The translations under genes were made by a program, and so were the position numbers. A DNA stretch of 64,000 bases from contig NZ_SMDC01000008.1 in assembly GCF_004343155.1 (NCBI RefSeq), positions 124,001 through 188,000 of the forward strand, given 5' to 3'. Positions 20,662 to 29,905 of this stretch are shown piece by piece. Numbering within the stretch: the first letter of the stretch is position 1; every line of letters starts with the position of its first letter. The notes below the pieces were generated by a model that worked only from the letters and a program-made list of their open reading frames with translations, searched no databases and was not told where the DNA came from. The DNA is from Marichromatium gracile. GTDB taxonomy: Bacteria; Pseudomonadota; Gammaproteobacteria; Chromatiales; Chromatiaceae.

Positions 20662-20664
20662 AAT

Positions 20665-20734
20665 TACACCTTTCCGGGGAGAGGGCTTTCACCTTCAATC
20701 TCTTGCCGGCTTTTCCCGGCGCTCTGGGTGTCCC
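20665..20734. repeat. 70-bp direct repeat, copy 2
   Basis: 69/70 identical to 19757-19826, same orientation, offset 908 bp. It ends in CTCTGGGTGTCCC followed by an IS1-type end. Confidence 0.95.
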
Positions 20735-20756
20735 TTCTTTTCTCATCTTCTTCACC

Positions 20757-20808
20757 CTTAAAGCAAGAGATTCTGATCTTATCGAAATCTATCGGTCAGG
20801 GCACTACC
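20757..20808. mobile_element. Orphan IS1-type terminal repeat
   Basis: The minus strand reads GGTAGTGCCCTGACCGATAG followed by about 30 bp nearly identical to the element end at 48015-48067, in the opposite direction. No transposase gene is attached. It supplies the last nine codons and the stop of the ATPase gene. Confidence 0.75.
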
Positions 20809-22074
20809 GGCTCTTGCAGGAAGACCTGCCAATGTCAGAAGGTCGTTGCGATCTTGCTTATCTATCCATATCAGAAAGCTGCTATCGACTACCCGCAAGG
20901 TTAAATTTGTCTGATCGTAATCTAAAATAATTGGCTTCACTTCCTTCTTAACTTGAAGCGCCGCTGTTGATTGTAATGCCTGCGTGATATTACCAGGATT
21001 CAAGTCACCCCTTACAGGATGATTATTTTCAAGCGTTTCACGAATATTTCTATATTTTAACCCAGCGCGAAGACCCTCGATGGAAGCGGTAAGCACGGGA
21101 TAAAGAAGCCACTTATACATTTCCAATGTTGTCGTCTGAAATCCTTCTGCAAACTGCGTTATAAATGAATTGAATCGCCCCGTCTGCTGAGACACGACAG
21201 ACTGAACAATGTCTACGACATTTTCACTGTTGCCTATTGTTTTCTGCTGCGGTTCCGTTTGTAAAACGTTCGAGTCAATGCAGCATTTGTAGCAGGACTC
21301 CTGAACTACATATACGCTTCCTTGACTATGACTGAGCAACTCGTTTACGAAATTTTCATCGAATTTAATGTTTAGTAAACTCTCGCCTTCTGACACAACG
21401 CTCTGAATCTCTTCGATTTCCCATTTGTCCGCATTGATCGACGTGACACGGCCGGTAAGGTCGCCGTTGTAAACGGTTAGTCTATTTTCTTCCAGCCAAA
21501 CGCCGACAATAATAAAACAATACTTTGACCCTTCATGAAAAGCTTTCAATGCAACAGAAAAATCTCTTTGTGCATCAGTTGAAAGATAATGGAAATCTTC
21601 CAGGACGATATATCTACTGAATAGAATGCTGTCTAACGCGGAAATGATATCATTTACATCTTCTGGGTCGAGTTCAAGTGGTGATTTGTTTGTTTGTTCT
21701 GAAACTTGGCGTTCAGCTTCCGCGCCACCTTCTGCCCCCGCGCCAAATATTCTTGCTGATATTTTTGCGAAAATCTTAGATTTTCCAGTGGCCGTTTTTG
21801 ATGTCGACTGGGTAATCTCAAAGCCCGCTTTCTTTAAAATGGCAGCATTGATATCAGATATGTTCCATTTGTTTGAGCAGTGAATAACAATGCAGTTTTC
21901 GTCTGGAAGGCAATGCTTTCGCAAGCTGGTTTTCCCTTGTTTTGAACTTCCAAATATTACAAGGTGTTTCTCGCGTGTCAGATTTTCCACAAGAAGGTCA
22001 TCAGCAGATTTTCGTTCAACGTAATTTAGCGGTAAATCTCTCGATATTCCAAATACATCGGCAGTCTTGTGCAT
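20779..22074 (-). CDS. P-loop ATPase of unknown function, 3' end replaced by IS terminus
   Basis: A 431-residue AT-rich gene. Walker A is GSSKQGKTS (residues 42-50) and Walker B is IVLEDFHYL (Asp160), giving an AAA/STAND-like NTPase domain in the first ~250 residues. The remainder has no motif I recognise. The last nine residues (GSALTDRFR) and the TAA are encoded by the IS1-type terminal repeat starting at 20808, so the native C-terminus has been lost. How many residues are missing cannot be told. It lies upstream of the cyclase-like gene on the same strand, but repeats and IS debris separate them, so a joint operon is uncertain. An accessory or defence role is inference. Confidence 0.65.
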   Translation of the reverse strand: MHKTADVFGISRDLPLNYVERKSADDLLVENLTREKHLVIFGSSKQGKTSLRKHCLPDENCIVIHCSNKWNISDINAAILKKAGFEITQSTSKTATGKSKIFAKISARIFGAGAEGGAEAERQVSEQTNKSPLELDPEDVNDIISALDSILFSRYIVLEDFHYLSTDAQRDFSVALKAFHEGSKYCFIIVGVWLEENRLTVYNGDLTGRVTSINADKWEIEEIQSVVSEGESLLNIKFDENFVNELLSHSQGSVYVVQESCYKCCIDSNVLQTEPQQKTIGNSENVVDIVQSVVSQQTGRFNSFITQFAEGFQTTTLEMYKWLLYPVLTASIEGLRAGLKYRNIRETLENNHPVRGDLNPGNITQALQSTAALQVKKEVKPIILDYDQTNLTLRVVDSSFLIWIDKQDRNDLLTLAGLPARAGSALTDRFR

Positions 22075-22448
22075 GGCATTTCCTTTTATAAATTTGTTGG
22101 CTATTGCCTTTGTGAAGGCTAACAGTTAAATAGACTGACATCCGCATATGCAGTGCTAGGCTGACAGCAACCTAGTGCAATACTGGCCGACCGCAATGCG
22201 CAGACAACATCCGATCCCCCAGCCCATCTCGAAGTCAGTCTCCCGTTCGGTTGGGGCCAACATCTCTAGTAAATCGGTATCCCTTTATTCTCTGAATCGC
22301 CAGAATCTCCCTACCTCGTCTACTGTCAGAGCGCAAGCGAATTGATAAAATAGGGTATTTTCAGGAGAAAACCCGCATCTGGCCGAAACACACATCGCGT
22401 TACCCGGGCAATGGAGAGCCAGCATGCCTGAACCCAAGCCAAATGCCT
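22075..22448. other. Intergenic region with one dispersed repeat
   Basis: About 370 bp at the border between the AT-rich patch and the GC-rich VWA operon. At 22268-22292 it holds GTAAATCGGTATCCCTTT, a divergent copy of the dispersed motif. I see no gene here. Confidence 0.6.
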
Positions 22449-23603
22449 TCAACCTCTCCCCCGCGTCATCACAATCCCCTCCCGCGCACCCCAAATATTA
22501 ACATCCTCACCCCCAATCGCAGCAGCCATCAACGCCGGAAACTGATCCGGAGTGCAGGCGAAGGTCGGGATGCCCATGGCGGCGTATTGGCCGGCTATCT
22601 GGTGATCGTAGAAGGGCGCCCCTTCGTCGCTCAGGGCCAGCAGGGTGATGAATTCGACGCCGGACGCCTTGATGCTGGCGGCGCGCTTGAGCATCTCGGT
22701 CTGGTCGCCGCCTTCGTAGAGGTCGCTGATGAGGACGAAGACGGTGTCGCTTGGGCGTCGAATGAGGCCCTGGCTGTAGGCGAGCGCCCGGTTGATGTCG
22801 GTCCCGCCGCCGAGTTGCACGCCGAAGAGCAGGTCGACGGGATCGTCCTGAAGGGCGTCGCTCATGTCGACGACGGCGGTGTCGAACACCACCAGTCGGG
22901 TGCTCAAGGCCGGCAACGAGGCCATGACGGCCGCGAAGATGCTGGAATAGACGACCGAGGTGGCCATGGAGCCGCTCTGGTCGACACAGAGCACCACGTC
23001 CCGCAGTGAAGAACGCTTGCGCCCGAAGCCGATGCGGACCTCCGGGACGATGGTGCGTTGCGCCGGCTGGTAGTGCTTGAGATTGGCCTTGATGGTGCGG
23101 TGCCAGTCGATCTCCCTGAGCCTGGGCCGACGGTTGCGGACGGCACGGTTGAGCGCGCCGGTCACGGCCTGACGCATGGGCTGCTCGAGCCGGCGCATCA
23201 GGTCCTCGACCACGCGGCGGACGACCTGGCGCGCGGTGTCCTTGGTGCGCGCGGGGACGACGTGCTTGAGGGTGATGAGGGTTGCGATCAGATGGACATC
23301 GGCCTCGACCGCCTCCAGCACCTCGGGCTCCAGCAGGAGCTGTTCCAGCCCGAGTCGCTCGATGGCGTCCTTCTGCATGACCTGTACGATCGAGGACGGG
23401 AAATACTGACGGATGTCGCCGAGCCAGCGGGCCACGTTCGGCGAGGAGCCCGCCAGGCTACCGCGTCGCCCCGCCTGACCGTAGACGGCGTCGAGGCACT
23501 GATCGATGCGGACATCCTCGCCTTGCAGGGCCAGCCCGATGCCGTCGGATGGCTCGCCGCCCAGGATCAAGCGCCAGCGCCGCTCGCGTGCGTCTTGACT
23601 CAT
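22449..23603 (-). CDS. VWA-domain protein (YehP-like)
   Basis: About 384 residues. The C-terminal half is a von Willebrand A domain with a complete MIDAS: DQSGS at 208-212, Thr268 in GGGTDIN and Asp294 in LISDLYEGG. The N-terminal half is helical and family-specific. MoxR ATPases work with VWA partners to remodel or activate protein targets. The frame is open further upstream, but the ATG at 23603 gives the family N-terminus and overlaps the DUF5682 stop as ATGA. It is the last gene of the five-gene operon. Similar to E. coli YehP; no molecular activity is established. Confidence 0.85.
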   Translation of the reverse strand: MSQDARERRWRLILGGEPSDGIGLALQGEDVRIDQCLDAVYGQAGRRGSLAGSSPNVARWLGDIRQYFPSSIVQVMQKDAIERLGLEQLLLEPEVLEAVEADVHLIATLITLKHVVPARTKDTARQVVRRVVEDLMRRLEQPMRQAVTGALNRAVRNRRPRLREIDWHRTIKANLKHYQPAQRTIVPEVRIGFGRKRSSLRDVVLCVDQSGSMATSVVYSSIFAAVMASLPALSTRLVVFDTAVVDMSDALQDDPVDLLFGVQLGGGTDINRALAYSQGLIRRPSDTVFVLISDLYEGGDQTEMLKRAASIKASGVEFITLLALSDEGAPFYDHQIAGQYAAMGIPTFACTPDQFPALMAAAIGGEDVNIWGAREGIVMTRGRG

Positions 23604-25879
23604 TCGCCGTCCTCCAGACCGAGCAGCCGAGACAGCAGCGGCAGCGTCGTCTCCGCCCGCGCGCGATCGAACTCGCCGGGATGGTCGTGCGTCGAACCGA
23701 ACCCCACGGGTCCGCGTTTGACGCGCTCGCCCATCTGCCGCCGCTCGGCGGCCTCGAAGCTCGAAAAGGTCCGCCGCAGCAGCGGGATGACCTGCATGAA
23801 GGTCTCCTCGGGGAGCTGGCACACCCATTGGTCGACGAGCTGCCAGAGGGCGTGGTCGTGGATCAGGAGCTGACCGCTGTCACGCAGAAAGCCGTCCAGC
23901 CAGGCGGCGGACTGGCCGGGCGCATTCCCCCTCGACAAGGCCAGACCGAGCTGGCGGGCGGCGTCTTCCTCGTCCATCGCGCCGGTGTCGAGCAGCAGCC
24001 GGCAGCAGCGCCCGCGAATGATGCCCTGCAGGCTCTGGGTGTCGGCAAGCTGGCTCAGGGTGTGCTGCCACTGGGCTTGGAGTTGCGTGTCGTCGAGGAG
24101 CCGGAGCCCCTCGTGGACACCCTGGATGTGCTCGAATAGGGTCTCCGCCGCCTCCTCGTTGAGGCCGTTGCAGGCATTGGGGAGGCCGATGAAGATGCGC
24201 GCCAGGAGGCCGTCCAGGAGCGTGTCGACGCGCTCGAGCGCCGTCTTGCGGACATCCCCGTAGCGGGCCAGCCGGGCCAGCTCCGGGACGGCCTGCATCA
24301 GCACCAGCACGTCGGCGGCGAGCGCCGCTCGGGCCTGGAGCTGTTCGATCACGGGCTCGATGGCCTTGCCCAGGTCGGCGAGCAGCGCCTGCCGCGCCAA
24401 GGCCGCCAGCTGGCCGATGTCCTCGCGCCGATGCGCCTCCTGAACGACCGCCGTCGTCGCCGCCTGCGCGATGCTGTTGCCCCAGCGCCCGGCCTCGATC
24501 AGCGCCACCTCGAAGTCCGGCTCCCACTTGAGCCGCCAGGACTCCTTGAAGGTGCCCTTGCCCGCTTCGCGTCCGCCGTTGCAGCCCCAGGGGACATCGA
24601 GGAGCCGCAGCCGATGCAGGAGATGGCTGCGGGCCAGATCGTTCGGCTTGCGCAGATCGAGCACCAGTGACTGATCGCTCGCGCTCGGCTTGAGCCGCAG
24701 ACGCCGCTGCTGGGCGCGCAGATCCTCCTGCAGCGGCGTCGCGGGCGTCGAGTCGGGCACCTGTCCCAACCGCTCGCCGACGATGAGACGCGCCTGGATG
24801 AGTTGCATCGGCGCCGATTCACCGAAGAGCATGACGGTCTGGGTCGCGTCGTTGAGTTCGGCGAGCGAGGGCAGGGGACGAGCACGCATGGCCGCCAGCG
24901 TCTCGGCGAGACGCACGGACTCGATGACATGGGCGCTGGAGATGTCGAGCCCCTCGGCCCGGAACGCCTGGGCGACCTTGATCAGCCAGGGGGTGGCGAC
25001 GTCGCCGGACCGGGACCAGAGGTGATCGTACCAGCCGGGCGACCCGATCCCGGCACCGTAACCGCTGTGGTAGCTCAGGCGCCCGTAGGTCCAGGGAACC
25101 CAGGTCGCGGTCGTCTTGACCTTGGGCAACCCCTTGAGGAGCCGGTTGTCCTCGCTCTGCTTGGGGCGCTGCTCCAGCGCCGGGACGTGCCAGGCGCCGC
25201 AGACGACGGCGATGCGCGCAAAGCCCTCCTTCTCGGTCGCGCGCAGGATCTTGCGCATGGCGGCCTCGCGATAGCGCTCCAGGATCGGCGGATCCTGCGC
25301 AACCTCCCCCTCGACCTGCTCGCGCAGCGCGGTCATGACGGTGCGGATGCCGTCGAAGAGCGACTCGGTGTCGCGACGCTCCTCGACCATGTGCTCCCAC
25401 CAGCGCTCGCTGTCCTCGTAACCGGCGGCCTGCGCGATCAGCGCGAGTGGATCGCCGCGCCAGGGCTCTGCTGGCTCGGCGCTGGGCTCGGTCCCGTCAT
25501 CCGCTGAGGGCGCCGCGTCCGGTGCAGTGCGCTCCGCAGCCTCCTCGCGTTCCCGGCGCCGGAGCGCAATGCGATTGGCGAGCGGCAGGTCCATGAAGCG
25601 GACCGGGAGGTCGCGCCCCAGGGCGTAGTGAATCGCTTGCCACTCGGGCGAGAAGCGGGCGAAGGGATAGTAGGAGGCGTCGCTCGGGTCGTCCGGCGCA
25701 TAGACCAGCATGGCGACCGGCGGGCGCATCCGGGCGTCACTGGCCAGTGCGACCAGCGCATCGCCTTCCGGCGGGCCCTCGATCAGGACGATGTCGGGCG
25801 CCAGACGCTCAAGGGCGTCGAGCAGACTGCGCGCGGAGCCCGGACCATGGTGTCGGACCCCGAAGACATGGGTGCTCAT
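23600..25879 (-). CDS. DUF5682 family protein (YehM-like)
   Basis: A 759-residue protein starting MSTHVFGVRHHGPGSARSL, the hallmark N-terminus of DUF5682 (GxRHHGPGS). IVLIEGPPEGD and VVCGAWHVPAL are further conserved blocks. They resemble the TraB/erythromycin-esterase-like arrangement of His and Glu residues, so an enzymatic active site is plausible. The C-terminal two thirds are helical and rich in leucine. The start ATGA overlaps the MoxR stop and the end overlaps the VWA start. It corresponds to YehM of the E. coli yehLMPQ operon; the function is unknown. Confidence 0.85.
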   Translation of the reverse strand: MSTHVFGVRHHGPGSARSLLDALERLAPDIVLIEGPPEGDALVALASDARMRPPVAMLVYAPDDPSDASYYPFARFSPEWQAIHYALGRDLPVRFMDLPLANRIALRRREREEAAERTAPDAAPSADDGTEPSAEPAEPWRGDPLALIAQAAGYEDSERWWEHMVEERRDTESLFDGIRTVMTALREQVEGEVAQDPPILERYREAAMRKILRATEKEGFARIAVVCGAWHVPALEQRPKQSEDNRLLKGLPKVKTTATWVPWTYGRLSYHSGYGAGIGSPGWYDHLWSRSGDVATPWLIKVAQAFRAEGLDISSAHVIESVRLAETLAAMRARPLPSLAELNDATQTVMLFGESAPMQLIQARLIVGERLGQVPDSTPATPLQEDLRAQQRRLRLKPSASDQSLVLDLRKPNDLARSHLLHRLRLLDVPWGCNGGREAGKGTFKESWRLKWEPDFEVALIEAGRWGNSIAQAATTAVVQEAHRREDIGQLAALARQALLADLGKAIEPVIEQLQARAALAADVLVLMQAVPELARLARYGDVRKTALERVDTLLDGLLARIFIGLPNACNGLNEEAAETLFEHIQGVHEGLRLLDDTQLQAQWQHTLSQLADTQSLQGIIRGRCCRLLLDTGAMDEEDAARQLGLALSRGNAPGQSAAWLDGFLRDSGQLLIHDHALWQLVDQWVCQLPEETFMQVIPLLRRTFSSFEAAERRQMGERVKRGPVGFGSTHDHPGEFDRARAETTLPLLSRLLGLEDGE

Positions 25880-26973
25880 AGCACCTCGCGACAGGCCCGA
25901 TAGAGATCCTTCCAGTCCGAGCGCTCCTTGACGACGGTCTCCAGATACTCCTGCCAGACGACCTTGTCCTGCACCGGATCCTTGACGATCGCGCCGAGCA
26001 GCCCGGAGGCCACGTCGCCCGCGCGCATCTGGCCGTCGCCGAAGTGTGCGGCCAGGGCCATGCCGCTGTTGACGACGGAGATCGCCTCGGCCGTGCTCAG
26101 GGTGCCGGAGGGTGTCTTGAGCTTGGTCTTGCCGTCGGCGGTCATGCCCTGGCGCAGCTCGCGGAAGACGCTGACGATGCGCTGGATCTCCTGCAGCGCG
26201 GGCTTCTCGACCGGCAGCTCGAGCGCCCGCCCGAGCCGCCCGACGCGCTGCTCGACGATCTCGGTCTCTTCCTCCAGGGTCGCCGGCACCGGCAGCACCA
26301 CGGTATTGAAGCGGCGCTTCAGGGCGCTCGACAGCTCGTTGACGCCCTTGTCGCGGTTGTTGGCGGTGGCGATGACGTTGAAGCCCTTGCGTGCCTGGAC
26401 CTCGGTATTGAGTTCCGGCACGGGGAGCGTCTTCTCGGACAGGATGGTGATGAGGCTGTCCTGTACGTCCGCCGGAACGCGGGTCAGCTCCTCGACCCGG
26501 ACCAGGGCGCCGTGCTCGAGGGCGTGCATGACCGGGCTCGGCACCAGCGCGGCCCGCGAGGGACCGTCCGCGATCAGCCGCGCATAGTTCCAGCCGTAGC
26601 GCAGCGCCTCCTCGCCGATCCCCGCCGTGCCCTGAACCACCAGGGTGGAATCGCCCGAGATCGCCGCGGCCAGGTGCTCGGAGACCCAGGACTTGGCGGT
26701 TCCCGGGAGCCCATAGAGCAAGAGGGCGCGATCGGTCGCCAGCGTGGAGATGGCGATCTCCATCAGCCGGGCCTGACCGATGTACTTGGGGCTGATCTCG
26801 ACCCCATTGCTCAGCGTGCCGCCCATCAGGTAGGTGCGCACGGCCCAGGGCGAGAGCGTCCAGTTGGGCGGTCTGGGATGCTCGTCGACCGCCTTGAGCG
26901 CCTCGATCTCGTGGGCGAACTCCTGCTCGGCGTGCTGGCGCAGGATGGCTTCGTTGGGGCTTTGGGTGCTCAA
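25876..26973 (-). CDS. MoxR-family AAA+ ATPase (YehL-like)
   Basis: About 365 residues. Walker A is GLPGTAKS (88-95), Walker B LVRVEELTR (Glu161/162), then FNVIATANNRDKGVNELSSALKRRF with sensor 1 Asn and arginine-finger region, all typical of MoxR chaperone-like ATPases. I place the start at the TTG at 26973: it has GAGGT six bases upstream and overlaps the DUF5691 stop as TTGA. Upstream codons lie inside DUF5691 in another frame. It is the energy-consuming core of the operon, expected to act with the VWA protein. Confidence 0.9.
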   Translation of the reverse strand: MSTQSPNEAILRQHAEQEFAHEIEALKAVDEHPRPPNWTLSPWAVRTYLMGGTLSNGVEISPKYIGQARLMEIAISTLATDRALLLYGLPGTAKSWVSEHLAAAISGDSTLVVQGTAGIGEEALRYGWNYARLIADGPSRAALVPSPVMHALEHGALVRVEELTRVPADVQDSLITILSEKTLPVPELNTEVQARKGFNVIATANNRDKGVNELSSALKRRFNTVVLPVPATLEEETEIVEQRVGRLGRALELPVEKPALQEIQRIVSVFRELRQGMTADGKTKLKTPSGTLSTAEAISVVNSGMALAAHFGDGQMRAGDVASGLLGAIVKDPVQDKVVWQEYLETVVKERSDWKDLYRACREVL

Positions 26974-28544
26974 GGCGTACCTCGTTGGTTTGATTCGATG
27001 CGCGCGGACTCGATGGCCTGGATCATATCGTTGCGAAACCTCAGGGTGTCGAGCATCTCGGTGGCGATCCTCTGCCACGGGGAGGACGCCTGAAGATGCG
27101 GCCCAAGGTCATGTTCCATGGCCTGATAGCCGCCCGGGTCGAGGTGCGCCGCAACCTGACGGAGGGTGGCGTAGCGGGCATAGTTGGCGTCCGGCGTCTG
27201 CTCGCGGAACAGCGTGAGACAGGCCTGGCGCACGACCGACGAAAAGGACGGACTCCAACGGTGCCCGAGATGACCGAGCCGATCGAAGGCCCGCTTGAAC
27301 GGCTCGTCCGTGCTCGGCATGGCGAGGGGCTGGGTCAGCACGTCCTCCTGCTCCGAGGGGGGCAGGATCGCCCACAACGCGGCATCGGCGTCGGCGTCGA
27401 CCGTCCCCGCGATCAGCGCACGCGCCCATGCGCCATTGCCGAAATGCCGGGTGGCGCGCCGCCAGCCCGCCAGCAGCGTGCCCTGCCACGCGTGCCCCTC
27501 GACCATGCGGAGGATCTCGGGGGCTGAAAGCTGCCAGCGTTCGACCCAGTGGTCGGGATCGACCAGCCCCAGCAGCTGCTCGAGCCACCAGGCCTTGCGT
27601 CCCATCCCCTTGGGTGGTTTCTCGTGGATGCCGATCGTCGTCCAGGCGCTGTCCCAGTCCTCGGGCAGGGTGACGCTCAGCTCGCTCTTGCGGCCCTTGA
27701 GCCGCCCCATCAGCCCGGTCCCGGACTCGAACCCGAGCCAGCCATCCAGCAGCTCCACCGCGCGTGTCCGCACCGTCGAGCCGGGGATTCGGGCCAGGAG
27801 TCCAGCCGCATCGCCGCGCACGTCCTTGCTGCGATCCGCGAGGGCGGACTCCAGGAAGGCCACATCCGCCGGTCCCGATGCGTCGCTCAAGACCCCCAGC
27901 AACTTGCGTCGCTCACGGGCACCTTCTTGCGACCAGACGGCGGCCAGCAACTCGACGGCCTGTGCGGGAGCCTCGCGGCGCGTCTGGGCCAGATAGGCCA
28001 GTCGCTGCTCCGGTGTGCCGGTCTCCCACAGCGCCGCGTCGAGCCGCCCGAGATCCGCGACGCTCAGCAGCGGCGCCCACTCCGGGCTCTGTCCCGCCAG
28101 CCACAGGCCCTTTGCGCCGATGACGGCGATGATCGCCCGACGCAGGTCGGGACTGCGCGAGGCCAGTCCCAGGAGCGTCGGAATGCTGGACTCCGGGGCA
28201 CGCAGCCCGTGCTCGGCGAGCAGCGCCAGCCATTCGGGGAGCAGGGTCTTGAGCCGATCGTCCTGGAGCAGGAGGCGCAGATGCCGGGCGCTGCCGAGGG
28301 CGGGGCGTGGGTCCGGCGCGGCCGGCGATGGCGCAGCCGATGCGAGCCGAGCCGGCAAGCGCCCGGCTTGGACGAAATTGCCCACGACCGCCGAGCAGCG
28401 CAGCAGCTGGACCGGGGCGTCCGTCTCTTGGGCTTGCAGGCCGGACAAGAGCGTTCCGAGTGCATCGGGCGCATCCCAGGTCCGGGTGCCGCGCTCGGTG
28501 CCGAGCAGCGCGGTGCGCGTGAGGTCGTTCCAGAGCTCGATCAC
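26970..28544 (-). CDS. DUF5691 family protein
   Basis: About 524 residues, beginning VIELWNDLTRTALLGTER, which is the typical DUF5691 start. It contains HEAT-like helical repeats (for example DVAFLESALADRSKDVRGDAAGLLARI) and a conserved KAWWLEQLLGLVDPDHW block. The GTG at 28544 has GGAG six bases ahead and overlaps the SWIM stop as GTGA, whereas the longer frame has no such support. DUF5691 is regularly encoded with SWIM, MoxR, DUF5682 and VWA partners. It may be a scaffold that presents targets to the ATPase; this is inference. Confidence 0.82.
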   Translation of the reverse strand: MIELWNDLTRTALLGTERGTRTWDAPDALGTLLSGLQAQETDAPVQLLRCSAVVGNFVQAGRLPARLASAAPSPAAPDPRPALGSARHLRLLLQDDRLKTLLPEWLALLAEHGLRAPESSIPTLLGLASRSPDLRRAIIAVIGAKGLWLAGQSPEWAPLLSVADLGRLDAALWETGTPEQRLAYLAQTRREAPAQAVELLAAVWSQEGARERRKLLGVLSDASGPADVAFLESALADRSKDVRGDAAGLLARIPGSTVRTRAVELLDGWLGFESGTGLMGRLKGRKSELSVTLPEDWDSAWTTIGIHEKPPKGMGRKAWWLEQLLGLVDPDHWVERWQLSAPEILRMVEGHAWQGTLLAGWRRATRHFGNGAWARALIAGTVDADADAALWAILPPSEQEDVLTQPLAMPSTDEPFKRAFDRLGHLGHRWSPSFSSVVRQACLTLFREQTPDANYARYATLRQVAAHLDPGGYQAMEHDLGPHLQASSPWQRIATEMLDTLRFRNDMIQAIESARIESNQRGTP

Positions 28545-29905
28545 GAAAGCTCCATGTGCAGTGCGTGAAAGCCCTGGAGACGCGACCCGTCCGCGATGGT
28601 CAGCGGGAAGAAGGCCTCTCCATCCCATTCGCCGAACAGCTGCACGGGCGCGCCGCCGCCCATGGCCAGCAGCTCCCAGCGCAAGGGGAAGTGGGGCGCG
28701 AGCGGGATCTGTCGGTGCGCCGCGTCGATCAGCAGCCAGTGCTCGTCCACCTTGACCGGGGTCAGGTCGCGCAGCGCGGCTGGAATCCGCTCCAGCCAGG
28801 GGGTCGCGGCCAGACGCTCGGCATAGGTGCGGTAGAGTCCGTCGAGCCCGTCGCCTGCGGCGATCATGGCGTTCGGCTGCGCCGGTTCGGTCCCCCGTTG
28901 TGTCTTCAGGAGCGCGCGAACCGGCCAGGTCGCCGGATAAAAGGCCAGCTCACCCTCGATACCGACGCCCTCCGGCGGCATGATCGGCAGCACGGCGCCG
29001 GCAACCGCGAAATCCAGCAGCAGCGCCCAGCGTTGGGTGCGCTCGCCGCGCAGCCAGGTGCGCTGGACCTGGAGACGATCCGCGTCGCTGGTCCACTTGC
29101 CCATGACCCGCCAGATATCGGCGACGCCGGGCTGGGTCAGGACCGTCTCCTTGGCCAGGGGGATGCCAAGCAGCTCATCGAGATCCGCCCGGACCGGCTC
29201 CGGCAGCGTCTCGCGGCGCTGACAGGCGTCCAGAATCAACTGGAGACGCGACAAGGCCTGCAGGGCGGTGCCCTGCCACTGCTCGGAGCCATAGCGCGCC
29301 TCCTGGCAGCGGCGGAGCCAGCGCGCCAGGCCCGGGATCTGCGCGTCGACCAGACGCGCCGCCATGTGGTCCCAGGACTGCTGCTCCATGGCGCGAGCCA
29401 GGCCCTGGCGCAGGGTATCGGCGAGCCAGCGCTGCAGCTCGTCGAGACCCGCCTGCATCTTCTCCTCGCGCTGATCGCGGCGCTTCGCCTGTGCGGCGGC
29501 ACGGCGCTGCGCGGTGGCCGGGTCGACCGGCTCGGCCGTCTTGGTCTTGCCTCGCGCCTCACGCTCCGAGCGCGCCTCGCGCTTGTCCAGCCATTCGGCG
29601 ACCCACTGCGGTGGGGCATCCGTGGCGAAGGCCGAGGTGGACTCGGCATGGGCCAGGGCGAGCCCAAGGCTGTGCTTGCAGGGGAACTTGCGGCTCGGGC
29701 AGGAGCACTTGAAGGCCGGTCCGGCGGTGTCGATGCAGGTCTGATAAGGCGTGCTGCCGCTGCCCCTGATCTCGCCCCAGATCAGCCGATCCGTCTGGCC
29801 GAGGCGCTGCCACTTCGCGGCGCTCGCCAGCTTGCGACCCGCGGCGATGGACGCGGTGTCGGGCGCCATGCCGTTGACCTGCTCAACCGTCCAGGGGGCC
29901 GCCAT
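28541..29905 (-). CDS. SWIM zinc-finger protein (YehQ-like), first gene of the operon
   Basis: A 454-residue protein with a SWIM zinc finger KCSCPSRKFPCKH (C67, C69, C76, H78; CxCxnCxH) near the N-terminus. Before it is GIRG/STPYQTCID-like sequence normal for SWIM domains. A charged helical middle (about 110-150) and a beta-rich C-terminal domain follow. SWIM domains bind DNA or protein. The last four bases overlap the start of DUF5691. The promoter should lie in 29906-30394. Confidence 0.85.
   Translation of the reverse strand: MAAPWTVEQVNGMAPDTASIAAGRKLASAAKWQRLGQTDRLIWGEIRGSGSTPYQTCIDTAGPAFKCSCPSRKFPCKHSLGLALAHAESTSAFATDAPPQWVAEWLDKREARSEREARGKTKTAEPVDPATAQRRAAAQAKRRDQREEKMQAGLDELQRWLADTLRQGLARAMEQQSWDHMAARLVDAQIPGLARWLRRCQEARYGSEQWQGTALQALSRLQLILDACQRRETLPEPVRADLDELLGIPLAKETVLTQPGVADIWRVMGKWTSDADRLQVQRTWLRGERTQRWALLLDFAVAGAVLPIMPPEGVGIEGELAFYPATWPVRALLKTQRGTEPAQPNAMIAAGDGLDGLYRTYAERLAATPWLERIPAALRDLTPVKVDEHWLLIDAAHRQIPLAPHFPLRWELLAMGGGAPVQLFGEWDGEAFFPLTIADGSRLQGFHALHMELS

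Noticed and set aside
19852-22074. Classical Pycsar system (cyclase plus effector)
   Set aside because: The cyclase-like protein lacks the canonical Asn/Arg, and the adjacent ATPase shows no cyclic-nucleotide-binding, TIR or membrane effector domain.
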